Source: CBDDHT01 sp965228615 (GTDB lineage: Bacteria; Pseudomonadota; Alphaproteobacteria; Rhizobiales; Methyloligellaceae). From it: a DNA stretch of 64,000 nt. The notes below the pieces were generated by a model. The model was not told the origin of the DNA. It saw nothing but the letters and a program-made list of their open reading frames with translations, and made no database searches. The stretch spans positions 1,178,001-1,242,000 of the forward strand of contig CBDDHT010000003.1 in the NCBI GenBank assembly GCA_965228615.1, read 5' to 3'. Position numbers and translations under genes: made by a program. Positions within the stretch are counted from its first letter, which is position 1. Every line of letters begins with the position of its first letter. Below, piece after piece: positions 1 through 9,489 of the stretch.

Positions 1-2
1 AC

Positions 3-725
3 GATCACGTCGACACTGTTGCCGCGAAATCACGCGGCGTCGTCGTTACGAATACGCCGGATGTCCTGAGCGATGCGACAGCGGAAATCGCGATGCTTTG
101 CATGTTGGGAGCAGCACGCCGCGCCAGCGAGGGTGAGCGACTGGTGCGCACCGCCGAGTGGCGCGATTGGAGCCCCAGCTTCATGGTTGGATCGCAGGTG
201 ACCGGAAAGCGGATCGGAATCCTAGGCATGGGCCGCGTCGGGCAAGTGATTGCCAAGCGTGCGCGCGGCTTCGACATGGATGTCCACTATCACAACCGTT
301 CACAGGTGGACGGCGGCCTCGAGCAGGGTGCAACCTTCCATGAGACAGCCGAAGACATGCTGCCGATCTGCGATGTTTTGGCGATCAGCTGTCCGGCAAC
401 GCCTGAGACGAAGGGCCTGCTGAACGCCGAACGCATCGCACTTCTGCCGGACGGTGCAATTGTCGTGAATACGGCGCGCGGTGCCATTGTCGACGACCAG
501 GCACTGATCGACGGGCTAAGATCAGGCAAACCGGCTGCCGCAGGTCTCGATGTCTATAACAATGAACCCGATATCCATCCGGATTACCGAACACTCCCCA
601 ACACGTTTCTGCTGCCGCATATCGGTAGTGCGACCCGGGAAACGCGAGATGCCATGGGTTTCCGTGCCTGTGACAATCTCGATGCCTTTTTTGCCGGCCG
701 GGAGCCTGGGGACCGTGTCGCCTGA
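3..725 (+). CDS. D-isomer-specific 2-hydroxyacid dehydrogenase (glyoxylate/hydroxypyruvate reductase type), 5'-truncated by the window edge
   Basis: The reading frame is open from the first bases of the window, so the N-terminal substrate domain is missing and about 240 residues remain. The Rossmann dinucleotide-binding motif GILGMGRVGQVIAKR is clear. The family's catalytic residues follow in the usual order: the arginine in VNTARGAIVDD, the glutamate in NNEPDIHPDY, and the histidine in LPHIGSAT. These enzymes reduce 2-keto acids such as glyoxylate or hydroxypyruvate with NAD(P)H in the cytosol. The exact substrate cannot be told from the fragment. It ends about 210 bases before the ssrA gene and shows no operon partner within the window. 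Confidence 0.9.
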   Translation, partial: DHVDTVAAKSRGVVVTNTPDVLSDATAEIAMLCMLGAARRASEGERLVRTAEWRDWSPSFMVGSQVTGKRIGILGMGRVGQVIAKRARGFDMDVHYHNRSQVDGGLEQGATFHETAEDMLPICDVLAISCPATPETKGLLNAERIALLPDGAIVVNTARGAIVDDQALIDGLRSGKPAAAGLDVYNNEPDIHPDYRTLPNTFLLPHIGSATRETRDAMGFRACDNLDAFFAGREPGDRVA

Positions 726-934
726 CAAGTCCGCTGCGCGGGCAGCGACACACGCGACCTGAACCAAAAATAAAGTGGTTCGCCACGTGAATTATCAGCA
801 CACATCAGTTGCTTCCAATAAACCACTGATCAATAAATTGAAATTTGATATTCTGCGATCAGAAAATTATGCTGTTTCGCCCATTCGATCTGTGCTCCCG
901 ACCTTTTCTTTGAGGTCGAATAACCATATATAAG

Positions 935-1268
935 GGAGGTCGGCTTCGGTCGACTATGGCGATAAATGGCCGTCGTAATAAACCATTCGGACCCGGGGGC
1001 GGTACCCGGCGCCTCCACCATATGCTGCGATCGCGATGCAACAGCTTCGCGGTATCTGATGGGGGCGAAATAGGATCGACGAGGGTGTAAAGGACGTGTT
1101 TTCGCTCGGTATGGTAACCGCCGTTATCGGGCCATCACAATAGTTGCAAACGACAACTATGCGGAGGCACGTCTCGCTGCATAGCAGTGCGATAGTCTCA
1201 ATCTAAGTCCTAGTCGTTCGCACGCCTAGGCGCGGTTCCGGAGGGCACCGGGCAACAGAAGCCCTCCA
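935..1268 (+). ncRNA. ssrA: tmRNA, circularly permuted two-piece alphaproteobacterial form
   Basis: The tRNA-like 3' part comes first: a T-arm (CCCGGGGGCGGTACCCGG) and a CCA end at 1020. A roughly 40-base intervening segment (1021-1060) follows, presumably removed by processing. The 5' part then starts with GGGGGCG at 1061, which pairs with CGCCTCC before the CCA. One pair is G-U at position 3, the alanine-tRNA identity element. The tag frame at 1146-1184 reads ANDNYAEARLAA and ends in TAG. A GGAGGGC/GCCCTCC stem at 1240-1267 closes the coding piece and is followed by ACTTT. A TATATA stretch near 927-932 could be the -10 element. The outer ends are estimates. The sspB gene lies directly downstream. 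Confidence 0.93.
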
Positions 1269-1334
1269 CTTTGACGTGTCTGTGTGAACTGCACACTAAA
1301 AGCTTTAGGTTTATGCGGGTGGGGTAAGAGGGTA

Positions 1335-1889
1335 ATGGCAGACGATCAGATCGGTTATGACGTCCTCACCCAAGAGGCTCTGCGCGGTGTCATAAGATCG
1401 GTGTTGGAGATGGTCGGGAAGACGGGACTTCCCGGCGAACATCACCTGTATATCGCTTTCGACACACAGGCCGAGGGCGTCTCCATCTCGAAACGGCTCA
1501 AAGAGCAATATCCAGATGAGATGACAATTGTCCTACAGTATCAGTTCTGGGACCTGGAAATCACGGAGGAGCGCTTCGAGGTCAAGCTCTCTTTCAATAA
1601 TGTCCCCGAACGGCTCGTGATCCCCTTCCCTGCCGTCAAAGCTTTCTTCGATCCGAGTGTACAGTTCGGCCTGCAGTTCGGCTCGCAAGGCGCCGCCAAC
1701 GACACCAGCCGTGTCGCCCAAGGCGTGGCCGATATCGTCAGGCAAGCCGACGATGGCCCAAGCATGCCGATTGCGCCGGAACCGGCTCAGGAAGACGAGC
1801 CCGCAGAAGCGACGATGGATGCCGTCTCCGGCACAGATGGACAGCCCGTGGCAGATGTTGTCGAGTTGGACGCTTTCCGCAAGAAATAG
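1335..1889 (+). CDS. sspB: SspB-family ClpXP adaptor (alphaproteobacterial type)
   Basis: SspB binds the ssrA degradation tag on stalled-ribosome products and tethers them to ClpXP. The 184-residue protein has the SspB core (HHLYIAFDT, MTIVLQYQFWDL, RLVIPFPAVKAFFDPSVQFGLQF). An acidic Ala/Pro-rich linker follows, and the protein ends in VVELDAFRKK, which fits the short ClpX-binding tail. I chose the ATG at 1335 because the purine-rich GTAAGAGGG lies just before it. An upstream in-frame start at 1284 would add 17 residues with no similarity to the family. It lies about 67 bases after the tmRNA that makes its ligand and 152 bases before fumC. Confidence 0.9.
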   Translation: MADDQIGYDVLTQEALRGVIRSVLEMVGKTGLPGEHHLYIAFDTQAEGVSISKRLKEQYPDEMTIVLQYQFWDLEITEERFEVKLSFNNVPERLVIPFPAVKAFFDPSVQFGLQFGSQGAANDTSRVAQGVADIVRQADDGPSMPIAPEPAQEDEPAEATMDAVSGTDGQPVADVVELDAFRKK

Positions 1890-2041
1890 AATTGCCACCC
1901 GATCAAGCCTCCCCCGTTGGCAATTGAGCCGAGTCGCCTTGCCGAACTGCCATATCCGGTTCAATTCCAATCGATCCTGCGCTAAGACCTGCAATTGCCG
2001 ACGATAACCTGCATGCAGAAGACCCGATGAGGAGGCCGACA

Positions 2042-3436
2042 ATGACCGGCACACGAACCGAAACCGATTCCTTCGGCCCCCTGGACGTTCCATCAGACAA
2101 GTACTGGGGCGCGCAGACCCAGCGCAGTCTCGGAAACTTCAAAATCGGTATCGAGACCATGCCCGTACCGCTGGTCCGGGCGCTTGGTATCATCAAGAAA
2201 GCGGCAGCTCTCACCAATATGGAACAAGGACTGCTGGACGAGCGGATTGGAAACGCCGTGGCGTCAGCCGCCCAGGAAGTTCTCGACGGAAAGCATAACG
2301 ACAATTTTCCACTGGTTGTCTGGCAGACCGGATCCGGCACCCAAAGCAACATGAACGCCAACGAGGTAATCGCCAACCGGGCGATCGAGATCCTCGGTGG
2401 CATGATGGGCTCCAAAGATCCGGTTCACCCGAACGATCATGTGAATTGTTCCCAATCGTCGAACGATACGTTTCCGACAGCCATGCACATCGCGGCGACC
2501 GAGCAAGTACACCAAACGCTGCTCCCGGCGCTTGAACATATCGCGGCCGCGCTCGAGGCGAAGGCCGACGCTTGGTCCGACATCATCAAGAACGGGCGCA
2601 CGCATCTACAGGACGCGACCCCTCTGACTTTGGGGCAGGAGTTCTCGGGATATGCCGCGCAGATGCGCAACGGCATCGATCGCATCAAAGCGACGCTGCC
2701 CCGAATGTATCCGCTGGCACAGGGGGGAACTGCGGTCGGCACCGGCGTCAATTCGAAAACTGGATTTGCCGATGGCTTCGCAGGACAGGTTGCGGGGATC
2801 ACCGGTCTGCCATTTGTCACCGCACCGAACAAATTCGAAGCGCTCGCAGCGCATGACGCCTTCGTCGAGATATCCGGTGCGCTCAATGTCCTGGCGGCAA
2901 GTCTTTTCAAGATCGCAAACGACATCCGCCTGCTGGGATCCGGTCCGCGCGGCGGGATTGGGGAATTGGCATTGCCCGAGAACGAGCCCGGTTCATCCAT
3001 CATGCCCGGCAAGGTCAACCCGACCCAATGTGAAGCCATGACCATGGTTTGTTGTCAGGTGATGGGCAACCATACGGCTGTCACCATTGCCGGCAGTCAG
3101 GGCCATTTCGAGCTCAATGTCTACAAGCCCGTCATGGTCTACAATGTTCTGCAATCAATCCGTCTGCTAGCCGATGCCTGTCATAGCCTGACAGACAATT
3201 GCATCGAAGGCATGGAGGCCAATCGCGATCGCATCGGCGAACTGATGGAACGTTCCCTCATGCTGGTCACCGCGCTGGCCCCATCGATCGGTTATGACAA
3301 GGCGACCGAAATTGCCAAGACAGCCCACAAGAACGGCACCACGTTGCGTGAAGAGGCCTTGCGACTCGGCTATGTCAGCGCTGAGGACTTCGAGCGGATC
3401 GTCCGGCCGGAGCAAATGATCGGTCCGAGCGACTAG
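2042..3436 (+). CDS. fumC: class II fumarate hydratase
   Basis: Fumarase C interconverts fumarate and L-malate in the TCA cycle and is a cytosolic, iron-free homotetramer. The 464-residue length is normal. Visible motifs are TGSGTQSNMNANEV, the active-site histidine region PNDHVNCSQSSNDTFPTA, and the fumarase/aspartase signature GSSIMPGKVNPTQ. The ATG at 2042 is preferred over one at 2027 because a strong GAGGAGG ribosome-binding site sits at 2029-2035 and overlaps the earlier candidate. A ribbon-helix-helix gene follows seven bases after the stop. Confidence 0.97.
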   Translation: MTGTRTETDSFGPLDVPSDKYWGAQTQRSLGNFKIGIETMPVPLVRALGIIKKAAALTNMEQGLLDERIGNAVASAAQEVLDGKHNDNFPLVVWQTGSGTQSNMNANEVIANRAIEILGGMMGSKDPVHPNDHVNCSQSSNDTFPTAMHIAATEQVHQTLLPALEHIAAALEAKADAWSDIIKNGRTHLQDATPLTLGQEFSGYAAQMRNGIDRIKATLPRMYPLAQGGTAVGTGVNSKTGFADGFAGQVAGITGLPFVTAPNKFEALAAHDAFVEISGALNVLAASLFKIANDIRLLGSGPRGGIGELALPENEPGSSIMPGKVNPTQCEAMTMVCCQVMGNHTAVTIAGSQGHFELNVYKPVMVYNVLQSIRLLADACHSLTDNCIEGMEANRDRIGELMERSLMLVTALAPSIGYDKATEIAKTAHKNGTTLREEALRLGYVSAEDFERIVRPEQMIGPSD

Positions 3437-3443
3437 GCCGGTC

Positions 3444-3707
3444 ATGCCGGGCCGGCCAATGAAGCGATCGATGTCGATCGCCGGACATCCCACGTCCGTT
3501 TCGCTTGAAGCTGCGTTCTGGGATGCCTTGCGGGACATTGCCTCTGCACAAGGTCAAACAGTCCCGTCACTCGTCGCCGAGATCGACAACACACGCGGTG
3601 CCTGCGGACTATCGACCGCGATCCGGCTCTTCGTGCTCGACTATTTCCGAAGCCGCTCCGGGACAGACCTCAGTCAGAAAAATCCCTCAACAGATCAAGA
3701 ACGTTAG
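3444..3707 (+). CDS. ribbon-helix-helix domain protein
   Basis: This 87-residue protein is dominated by a ribbon-helix-helix fold: KRSMSIAGHPTSVSLE for the strand and the helices around AFWDALRDIASAQGQTVPSLVAEID and LSTAIRLFVLDYFRSR. It resembles the small RHH family (RHH_4/PF13467 type) often found after fumC in alphaproteobacteria. It probably binds DNA as a dimer, but its target is unknown. It starts 7 bases after fumC, so co-transcription is likely. Its last 38 bases overlap the 3' end of the convergent AsmA gene. An alternative start at 3459 would give MKRSMSIAG. Confidence 0.8.
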   Translation: MPGRPMKRSMSIAGHPTSVSLEAAFWDALRDIASAQGQTVPSLVAEIDNTRGACGLSTAIRLFVLDYFRSRSGTDLSQKNPSTDQER

Positions 3708-6700
3708 AACGGTCGCGCGGGCGCTGCGGCGCCGGTTCGTCCGCACGTTCAGCCCGTTGTTCGGCTCTGATCGCATCGCCCGGCGTTGACGGAGTCTCCG
3801 GTGCAGGAGCGGTCTGACCGGGGATGCGTTGTCCAACGCCCAGCGGCGTGACAACAGTATCGGAATTGGGGGGCGGTGGTGTTACGACACGGGGCGCTGC
3901 CGGTGCTGCGGCTTCTTCAACTGCCGGCGCTTCCGGGCGTGCTGTCGGCGCCGGGCGCCGGATCGGCGGCTCAGGCCGCTGCGGAATTACGCGTGCAGGC
4001 GCCGTGCTCTGCTGATCGGATTGCAATGGCGTCGTCCGAGGTGTCTCGGTGGCCGCATCACGCACAGGAGCGACACCCAAAGCCGAAGGCTGGCGTGAAG
4101 ATGGAGCCGGCAAAGCTGCAGCCTCGCCTGTTGGAGAGGGATCTGCCGGCTGTCTGTTATCGGTTCGCGGTGCAACATCCAGAGGCGCCCCGCCTTGAGG
4201 TTCCGCGCCGCCCTGAACGCCTGTCGTTGTTCCATCGCCAGGCAGAGCCGTAGCCGGCTCCGGCGCTTTCGGAACCTGGAGTTTTTCGAGCCGCTCAACA
4301 TCGCGTTCCATTCGCCGCATCGTGAGATAGCGTTCCAGGCTCTGCGTATCGACGTCCGGATTGAGACGACCGAACTCGGCGACCGGCCCCGCAAATGTCA
4401 TCGTGATACGTGGCTCGATCTGTGTCTGGGCATCGACGGGCGTTTCCAGAACCCACTCGCTGTCCAATTTCAGATTTGTCAGCTCGACAAAACTCGTGAC
4501 CTTGGCCTGCCCTCCGTCGTTCTTGAGGATCATGTCTTCGAACGTTGCGGTTCCGTTGCGCACCACAAATTCTGTCGCGGCTTCGCTGAACTCGAAACGC
4601 GCGTCGCGCATTGCCAATACCACTTGTGACCTGAGTTTGCGCGGCTGCGTCTTCTTGATTTCGCCTGTATTTGCCTGATCGATGAACTGACGCAGGACGT
4701 CCGGTGAAAGACCACTCAATGTGCCACCGCTAAAACGTACCTTTCCCTGCCCGGTCAACCCGGCCGTCAGACCTTTAGGACTCAGGCCTTCGCCCGCCAA
4801 GGCGAATTCGATGTCCATCTTTCCATCAGCCAGCGGCGCATCTCTTTGTAGCCCGGTGATCCGATCGAGCCGCAAGTCGGCGGCCGTAGCTTTACCGACA
4901 AGTGCCAGATTTGCCCCCCGCCGAACGAGCTTGGCCGTTGCATCGAACTTGCCTTCGAAAAGGCTTCCCTTCAGCGTCTTGATATTGAGGGTCCCATCGG
5001 CAAGGACGGCTTCGAATGCGGCGTCCTGTAGGACGAGTGCGTCTGCCAACTCGAGGCGTCCGGCTTTCAACGCAATTTGTCCACTGATACCGGCAAGGAA
5101 ATCGCTGGCGAAGTTCTGCTCCGACCAATAGGGCTTGGATTTCTTTCTCCGCGACGGACGTGTCGCCTTCTTGCGGCGCCAATCCACGGTTGGGGAGAGG
5201 AGACCCGCCAGGGACGAGCGCGACACATTGAGATCGGCGTCGAGTACAGGAACCGATTTGGAAAGATCCACACGAAGACGCCCCTTGAGCGCTTCCTCCC
5301 CGATCTGACCATTCAACTCGCTGAATTCATAGATCATTCCGGCTTTGGCAAGCTGGGCACGCAGAGCGACCGGCTGCGGGACATCCTGCGGTCCCAAATC
5401 ATAGCCGGCAAGCACGAGACCCGCAGCAAAGTCCTCGGCACGAAGCGCCGTCCTGCCACCGAGTTGCAAACCGCCATCTTTCCACTGCGACTTGCCGTCC
5501 AGCACCAGTTTGATACCGGCAGCATCCAACGACAGACGGGTTTCCAGCGACGAAGCGACAGTTCCATCGATTGAAAGGGACAGGATCCCGCGCTCTGCCC
5601 CCAGGCGCTTCAGAGATTCGGGCGTCATGTGTGAGAAGAGCTGGCTGACAAGGGCACGGCCGTCCTGATTGCTCACCGTACCCCGAAGCCCGAGTTCAGC
5701 GGACTCGAACGCTGCCAGGTCACCCTGATAACGGCCGGTAAGGGATACATTGCTAACGCCAAGCGTGCCGCCGATGCGCGCTTCGAGTGCGCGATCACCC
5801 TCCCCCTTCGACTCCAATGCCATGACGATGCGCATCGGACTGAGCGCATCGAGTTGGGTCTCGCCAACTTTGTCCCGGGGGATCTCCAGCAGCGCCACAA
5901 GGGCTTCAAGGCTCTCGCGCTTGGGCCCGTCGACACTCATCGTCAGTTTTCCGTCTGGCTGCCCACCGACGCTGGAAAGAGCGCCTTCGGCGCGCACAAC
6001 AAGCCCGGTCTTCGATGAGACGACCAGCCTGCGGATGTCCACATTGCCTTCGGCGACAAGAACCTTTGCGTCGAGTGCGACATCACCGACGTCCGGTACG
6101 ATGAGTGTCCCGATCCGAAGATCGAACTCGGCAGCCGTCCGCTGCCACCATGATGCACTCTCGTTTTCCGGCGATTTGGTCTTGCCTTCCTTGCCATTGT
6201 CGGTTGGCTCGCCCAGAACACCTGCAAGCAAGGACCGCGGTGTAACCGATGGACCGAGCAAACGAACCATATCGAAACGGTCACTATCCAGCGTCAGCGA
6301 GAATTCCCGGCGTGGCGCCGTTTCGTATCGCATGGATCCGGTGAACGCCGTATCGAGCGCCGTCCCGGTTACCTTCTCCAATATCAACTCTTGCGGGCTT
6401 GCCGACAGGGCCGCCTGAATCGAAAACTCTGCGGTCTCGGCAGTCGCCGGCAGTGCCTCCCCCTGCCAACCGGCCCACCGGAGCAAACGGTTCATCTTGC
6501 GACCGACGAGCGTTACATCGCCATCGAAAATGGGGCCGGTCTCTTCGCTCTCCAGACGCCCCTTGAGCGCAACCTCGTTCTCACCCGGCAGGCGGCCGCT
6601 CACATTGGCAAGTTCCAGTCCTTCGCCATCGATAGAGAAATCAACAGCGAAATCGTTGACGATATCTCCTGCAAGTATGGCCTGGTCGATCGCCAAACGC

Positions 6701-7779
6701 AGTCGACCTGAGCGGAACTGCGATGCTTGACTGAGTGCGCGATCGGCCAACATGGCCAGAGCATTGGTCGGACTCTTTTGTGCAGAATCATCGCCAGCCA
6801 GAATGGGATCGAAATTGAACCAACGGGTTCCGATATTGGCGTCAAGACGGACACCGTCATGCCATGTCGCCGACACGCTGCCATTGATCGTCTGTGGCCG
6901 GTCCTTGCGGCGAAGCGTCGCCTCGAGTTTATCGAACCGCGCGCCACGCAGGCTTGCAGACACGGTCGTCTTGATCTCGATCGGAACCTCAACGCCTTTT
7001 TTGTCAGCCCTCAGAAGATCGCCATCGCTGGCAACCTGCGCGCTCAGCATCCCGTCGAATTGCGGTGTATCGGTGAAGCCGGTAAATGCGCCATCTACCG
7101 CATAGTTGGTCCCTTTGCCCGGTTCCCGCACCAATCCTTTCAGCCGGAACGTCCCATCATCCTCACGGCGGCTGGTCGAAAACCTTATCTCCCGCGAGGT
7201 CTTGCCGATCTCGTATTCGCCTGTGAACTTGAACGGACCGTCAAGCGACCTGGCGGAAAGCACACCGGTCAGACCATTGACCGACCATGGTTCGGCATCG
7301 CCCCCACGCCGCAACGTTACAGAGGCATCCACAATATTGACGGCCTCGAATGCGACGGCCTTGGGTGCAAACGGCAGAGTCGCGGCGCTGTTGCCGAGAT
7401 CATGCCAGTTTCCGCGCCCTTCTTCGTCGACGCTGAGATTGAGGATCGGTTTTTCGATTTCGATCTCGCGTGCCTCGAGGGTCCCGCTGAGCAGAGGCGA
7501 AATGGAAAGCCAGATCGTCAGCGATTTTGCTTTGGCAAGCGGGCGCTCGAAACTGCCTTTGGCATCGGCAACTTCAACGCCTTCGAAGCGCAGAACCGGG
7601 GTTGGAAGAAGCGACAGACGCACATCGCCCCCCACGCCGACCGTGCGGCCGACGAGCCTCGTCGCCTCGGCCTCGAACACATAGCGATAACTCGCCCAAT
7701 CAATCAGATGGGGGACGGCAAACGCAGCACTCAGGACGAGGATCAGAAATCCTGCGATCGTCAAGAGAAATGAGTTCAC
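3670..7779 (-). CDS. AsmA-family protein, large
   Basis: The protein has 1369 residues with one N-terminal membrane helix (FLLTIAGFLILVLSAAFAVPHLI). A long beta-rich periplasmic body follows, with the AsmA signature LVGRTVGVGGDVRLSLLPTPVLRFEGVEV near residues 42-70. An AsmA C-terminal region around residues 1000-1150 includes DGKMDIEFALAGEGLSPKGL and FSGGTLSGLSPDVLRQFID. The last 200 residues are a Pro/Ala/Thr-rich low-complexity tail. AsmA-like proteins belong to the group that includes lipid-transfer proteins linking inner and outer membranes; the role here is inferred. The start is GTG with GGGA about ten bases upstream. The gene stands alone between the convergent RHH gene and the flavoprotein gene. 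Confidence 0.88.
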   Translation of the reverse strand: MNSFLLTIAGFLILVLSAAFAVPHLIDWASYRYVFEAEATRLVGRTVGVGGDVRLSLLPTPVLRFEGVEVADAKGSFERPLAKAKSLTIWLSISPLLSGTLEAREIEIEKPILNLSVDEEGRGNWHDLGNSAATLPFAPKAVAFEAVNIVDASVTLRRGGDAEPWSVNGLTGVLSARSLDGPFKFTGEYEIGKTSREIRFSTSRREDDGTFRLKGLVREPGKGTNYAVDGAFTGFTDTPQFDGMLSAQVASDGDLLRADKKGVEVPIEIKTTVSASLRGARFDKLEATLRRKDRPQTINGSVSATWHDGVRLDANIGTRWFNFDPILAGDDSAQKSPTNALAMLADRALSQASQFRSGRLRLAIDQAILAGDIVNDFAVDFSIDGEGLELANVSGRLPGENEVALKGRLESEETGPIFDGDVTLVGRKMNRLLRWAGWQGEALPATAETAEFSIQAALSASPQELILEKVTGTALDTAFTGSMRYETAPRREFSLTLDSDRFDMVRLLGPSVTPRSLLAGVLGEPTDNGKEGKTKSPENESASWWQRTAAEFDLRIGTLIVPDVGDVALDAKVLVAEGNVDIRRLVVSSKTGLVVRAEGALSSVGGQPDGKLTMSVDGPKRESLEALVALLEIPRDKVGETQLDALSPMRIVMALESKGEGDRALEARIGGTLGVSNVSLTGRYQGDLAAFESAELGLRGTVSNQDGRALVSQLFSHMTPESLKRLGAERGILSLSIDGTVASSLETRLSLDAAGIKLVLDGKSQWKDGGLQLGGRTALRAEDFAAGLVLAGYDLGPQDVPQPVALRAQLAKAGMIYEFSELNGQIGEEALKGRLRVDLSKSVPVLDADLNVSRSSLAGLLSPTVDWRRKKATRPSRRKKSKPYWSEQNFASDFLAGISGQIALKAGRLELADALVLQDAAFEAVLADGTLNIKTLKGSLFEGKFDATAKLVRRGANLALVGKATAADLRLDRITGLQRDAPLADGKMDIEFALAGEGLSPKGLTAGLTGQGKVRFSGGTLSGLSPDVLRQFIDQANTGEIKKTQPRKLRSQVVLAMRDARFEFSEAATEFVVRNGTATFEDMILKNDGGQAKVTSFVELTNLKLDSEWVLETPVDAQTQIEPRITMTFAGPVAEFGRLNPDVDTQSLERYLTMRRMERDVERLEKLQVPKAPEPATALPGDGTTTGVQGGAEPQGGAPLDVAPRTDNRQPADPSPTGEAAALPAPSSRQPSALGVAPVRDAATETPRTTPLQSDQQSTAPARVIPQRPEPPIRRPAPTARPEAPAVEEAAAPAAPRVVTPPPPNSDTVVTPLGVGQRIPGQTAPAPETPSTPGDAIRAEQRAERADEPAPQRPRDRSNVLDLLRDFSD

Positions 7780-7864
7780 GCGCGCAGCTCCCTACACCAC
7801 ACGGTTACGGTCGAAGGATACAATGGGATCACTCCGGTTTACCCCACGCTCAATGGCGCTACGC

Positions 7865-9268
7865 TCATGATATCAGAACGATTTTTCCGGGGTTCAAAAT
7901 ATTGCGGGGGTCTAACGACCTTTTTATGGCGGCCATAAGCTCCAATCCATGGCCGTGCTCGGCGCGAAGATACTTCATTTTCCCGGTTCCGACCCCATGT
8001 TCGCCGGTGCATGTTCCATCCATACTTAATGCGCGTTCCACAAGACGGTCCAAAAAGCCTTCCACAGTCTTCAGCGCCTCGCCGTCGTCCTGCGGAATCT
8101 GGACCTGAACATGAAAGTTACCATCGCCAACATGCCCGACGATAGGGGCAATTAGGCGATGCTCTCGGATATCTTCGTGGGTGGCTGTGACGCACTCAGC
8201 CAGGCGCGATATGGGCACGCAGACGTCCGTGACAATGGCATGTCCGCCAGGGAGCAGGTCGCGTGCCGCCCAGTAGGCATCGTGACGACCGGCCCAGAGC
8301 GCATTGCGCTCTTCGGCATGTTCGGCCCAATGGAACGCTCCGCCACCTTCCTCGCTTGCGATTTCCTTGAACGTTTCGACCTGTTCTCTGGCCGACGCCT
8401 CGGTCCCATGGAATTCGAGAAAAAGCGTCGGCTCTTCCGCCAGCGTCAGATTTGAATGGGCGTTGCAGGCTTTAACCTGAACGGCATCAAGCAGTTCGAT
8501 ACGGGCCGGGATGAGCCCCATCTGAATGGCCATGATTGTGGCGTTGCAGGCACCTTCAATGCTTGCAAATGGACAGACGGCGACCAGGATCGACTCAGGA
8601 ATCCCATGAAGCCGCACCGTTGCCTGAGTGATAATTCCGAGCGTGCCTTCCGACCCGACCATGAGGTGGGTTAAATCGTAACCGGCCGACGACTTGCGGG
8701 CACGCTGGGCCGTCTGAACGACCTCTCCCGTGCCTGTCACCACGGTCAGGTTGAGAATGTTCTCGCGCATCGTACCGTAGCGCACGGCATTCGTACCGGA
8801 CGCGCGCGTTGCCGCCATTCCGCCGACGGTCGCATCAGCCCCCGGATCGACGGCAAAGAACAGGCCTGTATCGCGCAAATGTGCATTCAGCTGTTTACGT
8901 GTGACGCCCGCCTCTACGACACAATCAAGATCCTCCATATTCACCGCAAGGATCTGGTTCATTCGCGAAAAGTCGAGACTGATGCCTCCTTGAGGCGCAT
9001 TCAGATGGCCCTCGAGCGACGTACCCGCACCGAACGGAATAATCGGAACGCCATGTTCCGCGCATAGTTTCACGACCGTGACCACATCATCCGTGGACGT
9101 TGGATAAAAAACCGCGTCGGGTGGCTCGTTCGCTACCCAGGTCAGTGTATGACCATGCTGCTCGCAAAGCGTGTCGCCTGTCTGTACCCGGTCGCCATAT
9201 TGCGCTTGGAGCACCCCAACGACATCCGCGCTTGAGCGATCTGCACAGTCCCTTGCCAATGCCGGCAT
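7865..9268 (-). CDS. FAD-linked oxidase, D-lactate dehydrogenase (cytochrome) / GlcD type
   Basis: This is a 467-residue PCMH-type flavoprotein. The FAD-binding half has PTSTDDVVTVVKLCAEHGVPIIPFGAGTSLEG, GADATVGGMAATRASGTNAVRYG and MVGSEGTLGIITQATVRL. The C-terminal FAD-oxidase half has VGHVGDGNFHVQVQIP and ends TCTGEHGVGTGKMKYL and SLDPRNILNPGKI. The pattern fits mitochondrial-type D-lactate dehydrogenase or the glycolate oxidase GlcD subunit; no GlcE or GlcF gene is adjacent, which favours the single-subunit enzyme. The ATG at 9268 has AAGGGA seven bases upstream and is preferred over a TTG at 9322. It is divergent from the ClC gene. Confidence 0.88.
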   Translation of the reverse strand: MPALARDCADRSSADVVGVLQAQYGDRVQTGDTLCEQHGHTLTWVANEPPDAVFYPTSTDDVVTVVKLCAEHGVPIIPFGAGTSLEGHLNAPQGGISLDFSRMNQILAVNMEDLDCVVEAGVTRKQLNAHLRDTGLFFAVDPGADATVGGMAATRASGTNAVRYGTMRENILNLTVVTGTGEVVQTAQRARKSSAGYDLTHLMVGSEGTLGIITQATVRLHGIPESILVAVCPFASIEGACNATIMAIQMGLIPARIELLDAVQVKACNAHSNLTLAEEPTLFLEFHGTEASAREQVETFKEIASEEGGGAFHWAEHAEERNALWAGRHDAYWAARDLLPGGHAIVTDVCVPISRLAECVTATHEDIREHRLIAPIVGHVGDGNFHVQVQIPQDDGEALKTVEGFLDRLVERALSMDGTCTGEHGVGTGKMKYLRAEHGHGLELMAAIKRSLDPRNILNPGKIVLIS

Positions 9269-9489
9269 TCCCAGATCCCTTGAGGCTAGATTTTCATATC
9301 CGACTTTACTCGACTTCGACAATAAGAGCCAATCATCGGCGCCATGCCGCCGCGATAAACCACCCCTTGTGCTCTGACGCGTAACCCTACCTAATCATAT
9401 GGCTTGGCCGATTGAGCTGAGCACTCTAACTTCCTGCACAACTTGCATCCTTTTCGCCGTTCTCTTTGTCTGCCGGTGCCCGCTTTCGC

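Noticed and set aside
1240..1267. The GGAGGGC/GCCCTCC stem as only a transcription terminator.
   Set aside because: The loop GGGCAACAGAAGCCC resembles a conserved part of the mature alphaproteobacterial tmRNA coding piece, so it is more likely inside the RNA.
3444..3707. The ribbon-helix-helix protein as an antitoxin.
   Set aside because: No toxin-like gene is next to it. It sits after fumC, which fits the standalone RHH family better.
6727..7773. A 348-codon plus-strand frame.
   Set aside because: It is antisense to the N-terminal third of the AsmA gene and has a low-complexity, arginine-rich composition with no domain.
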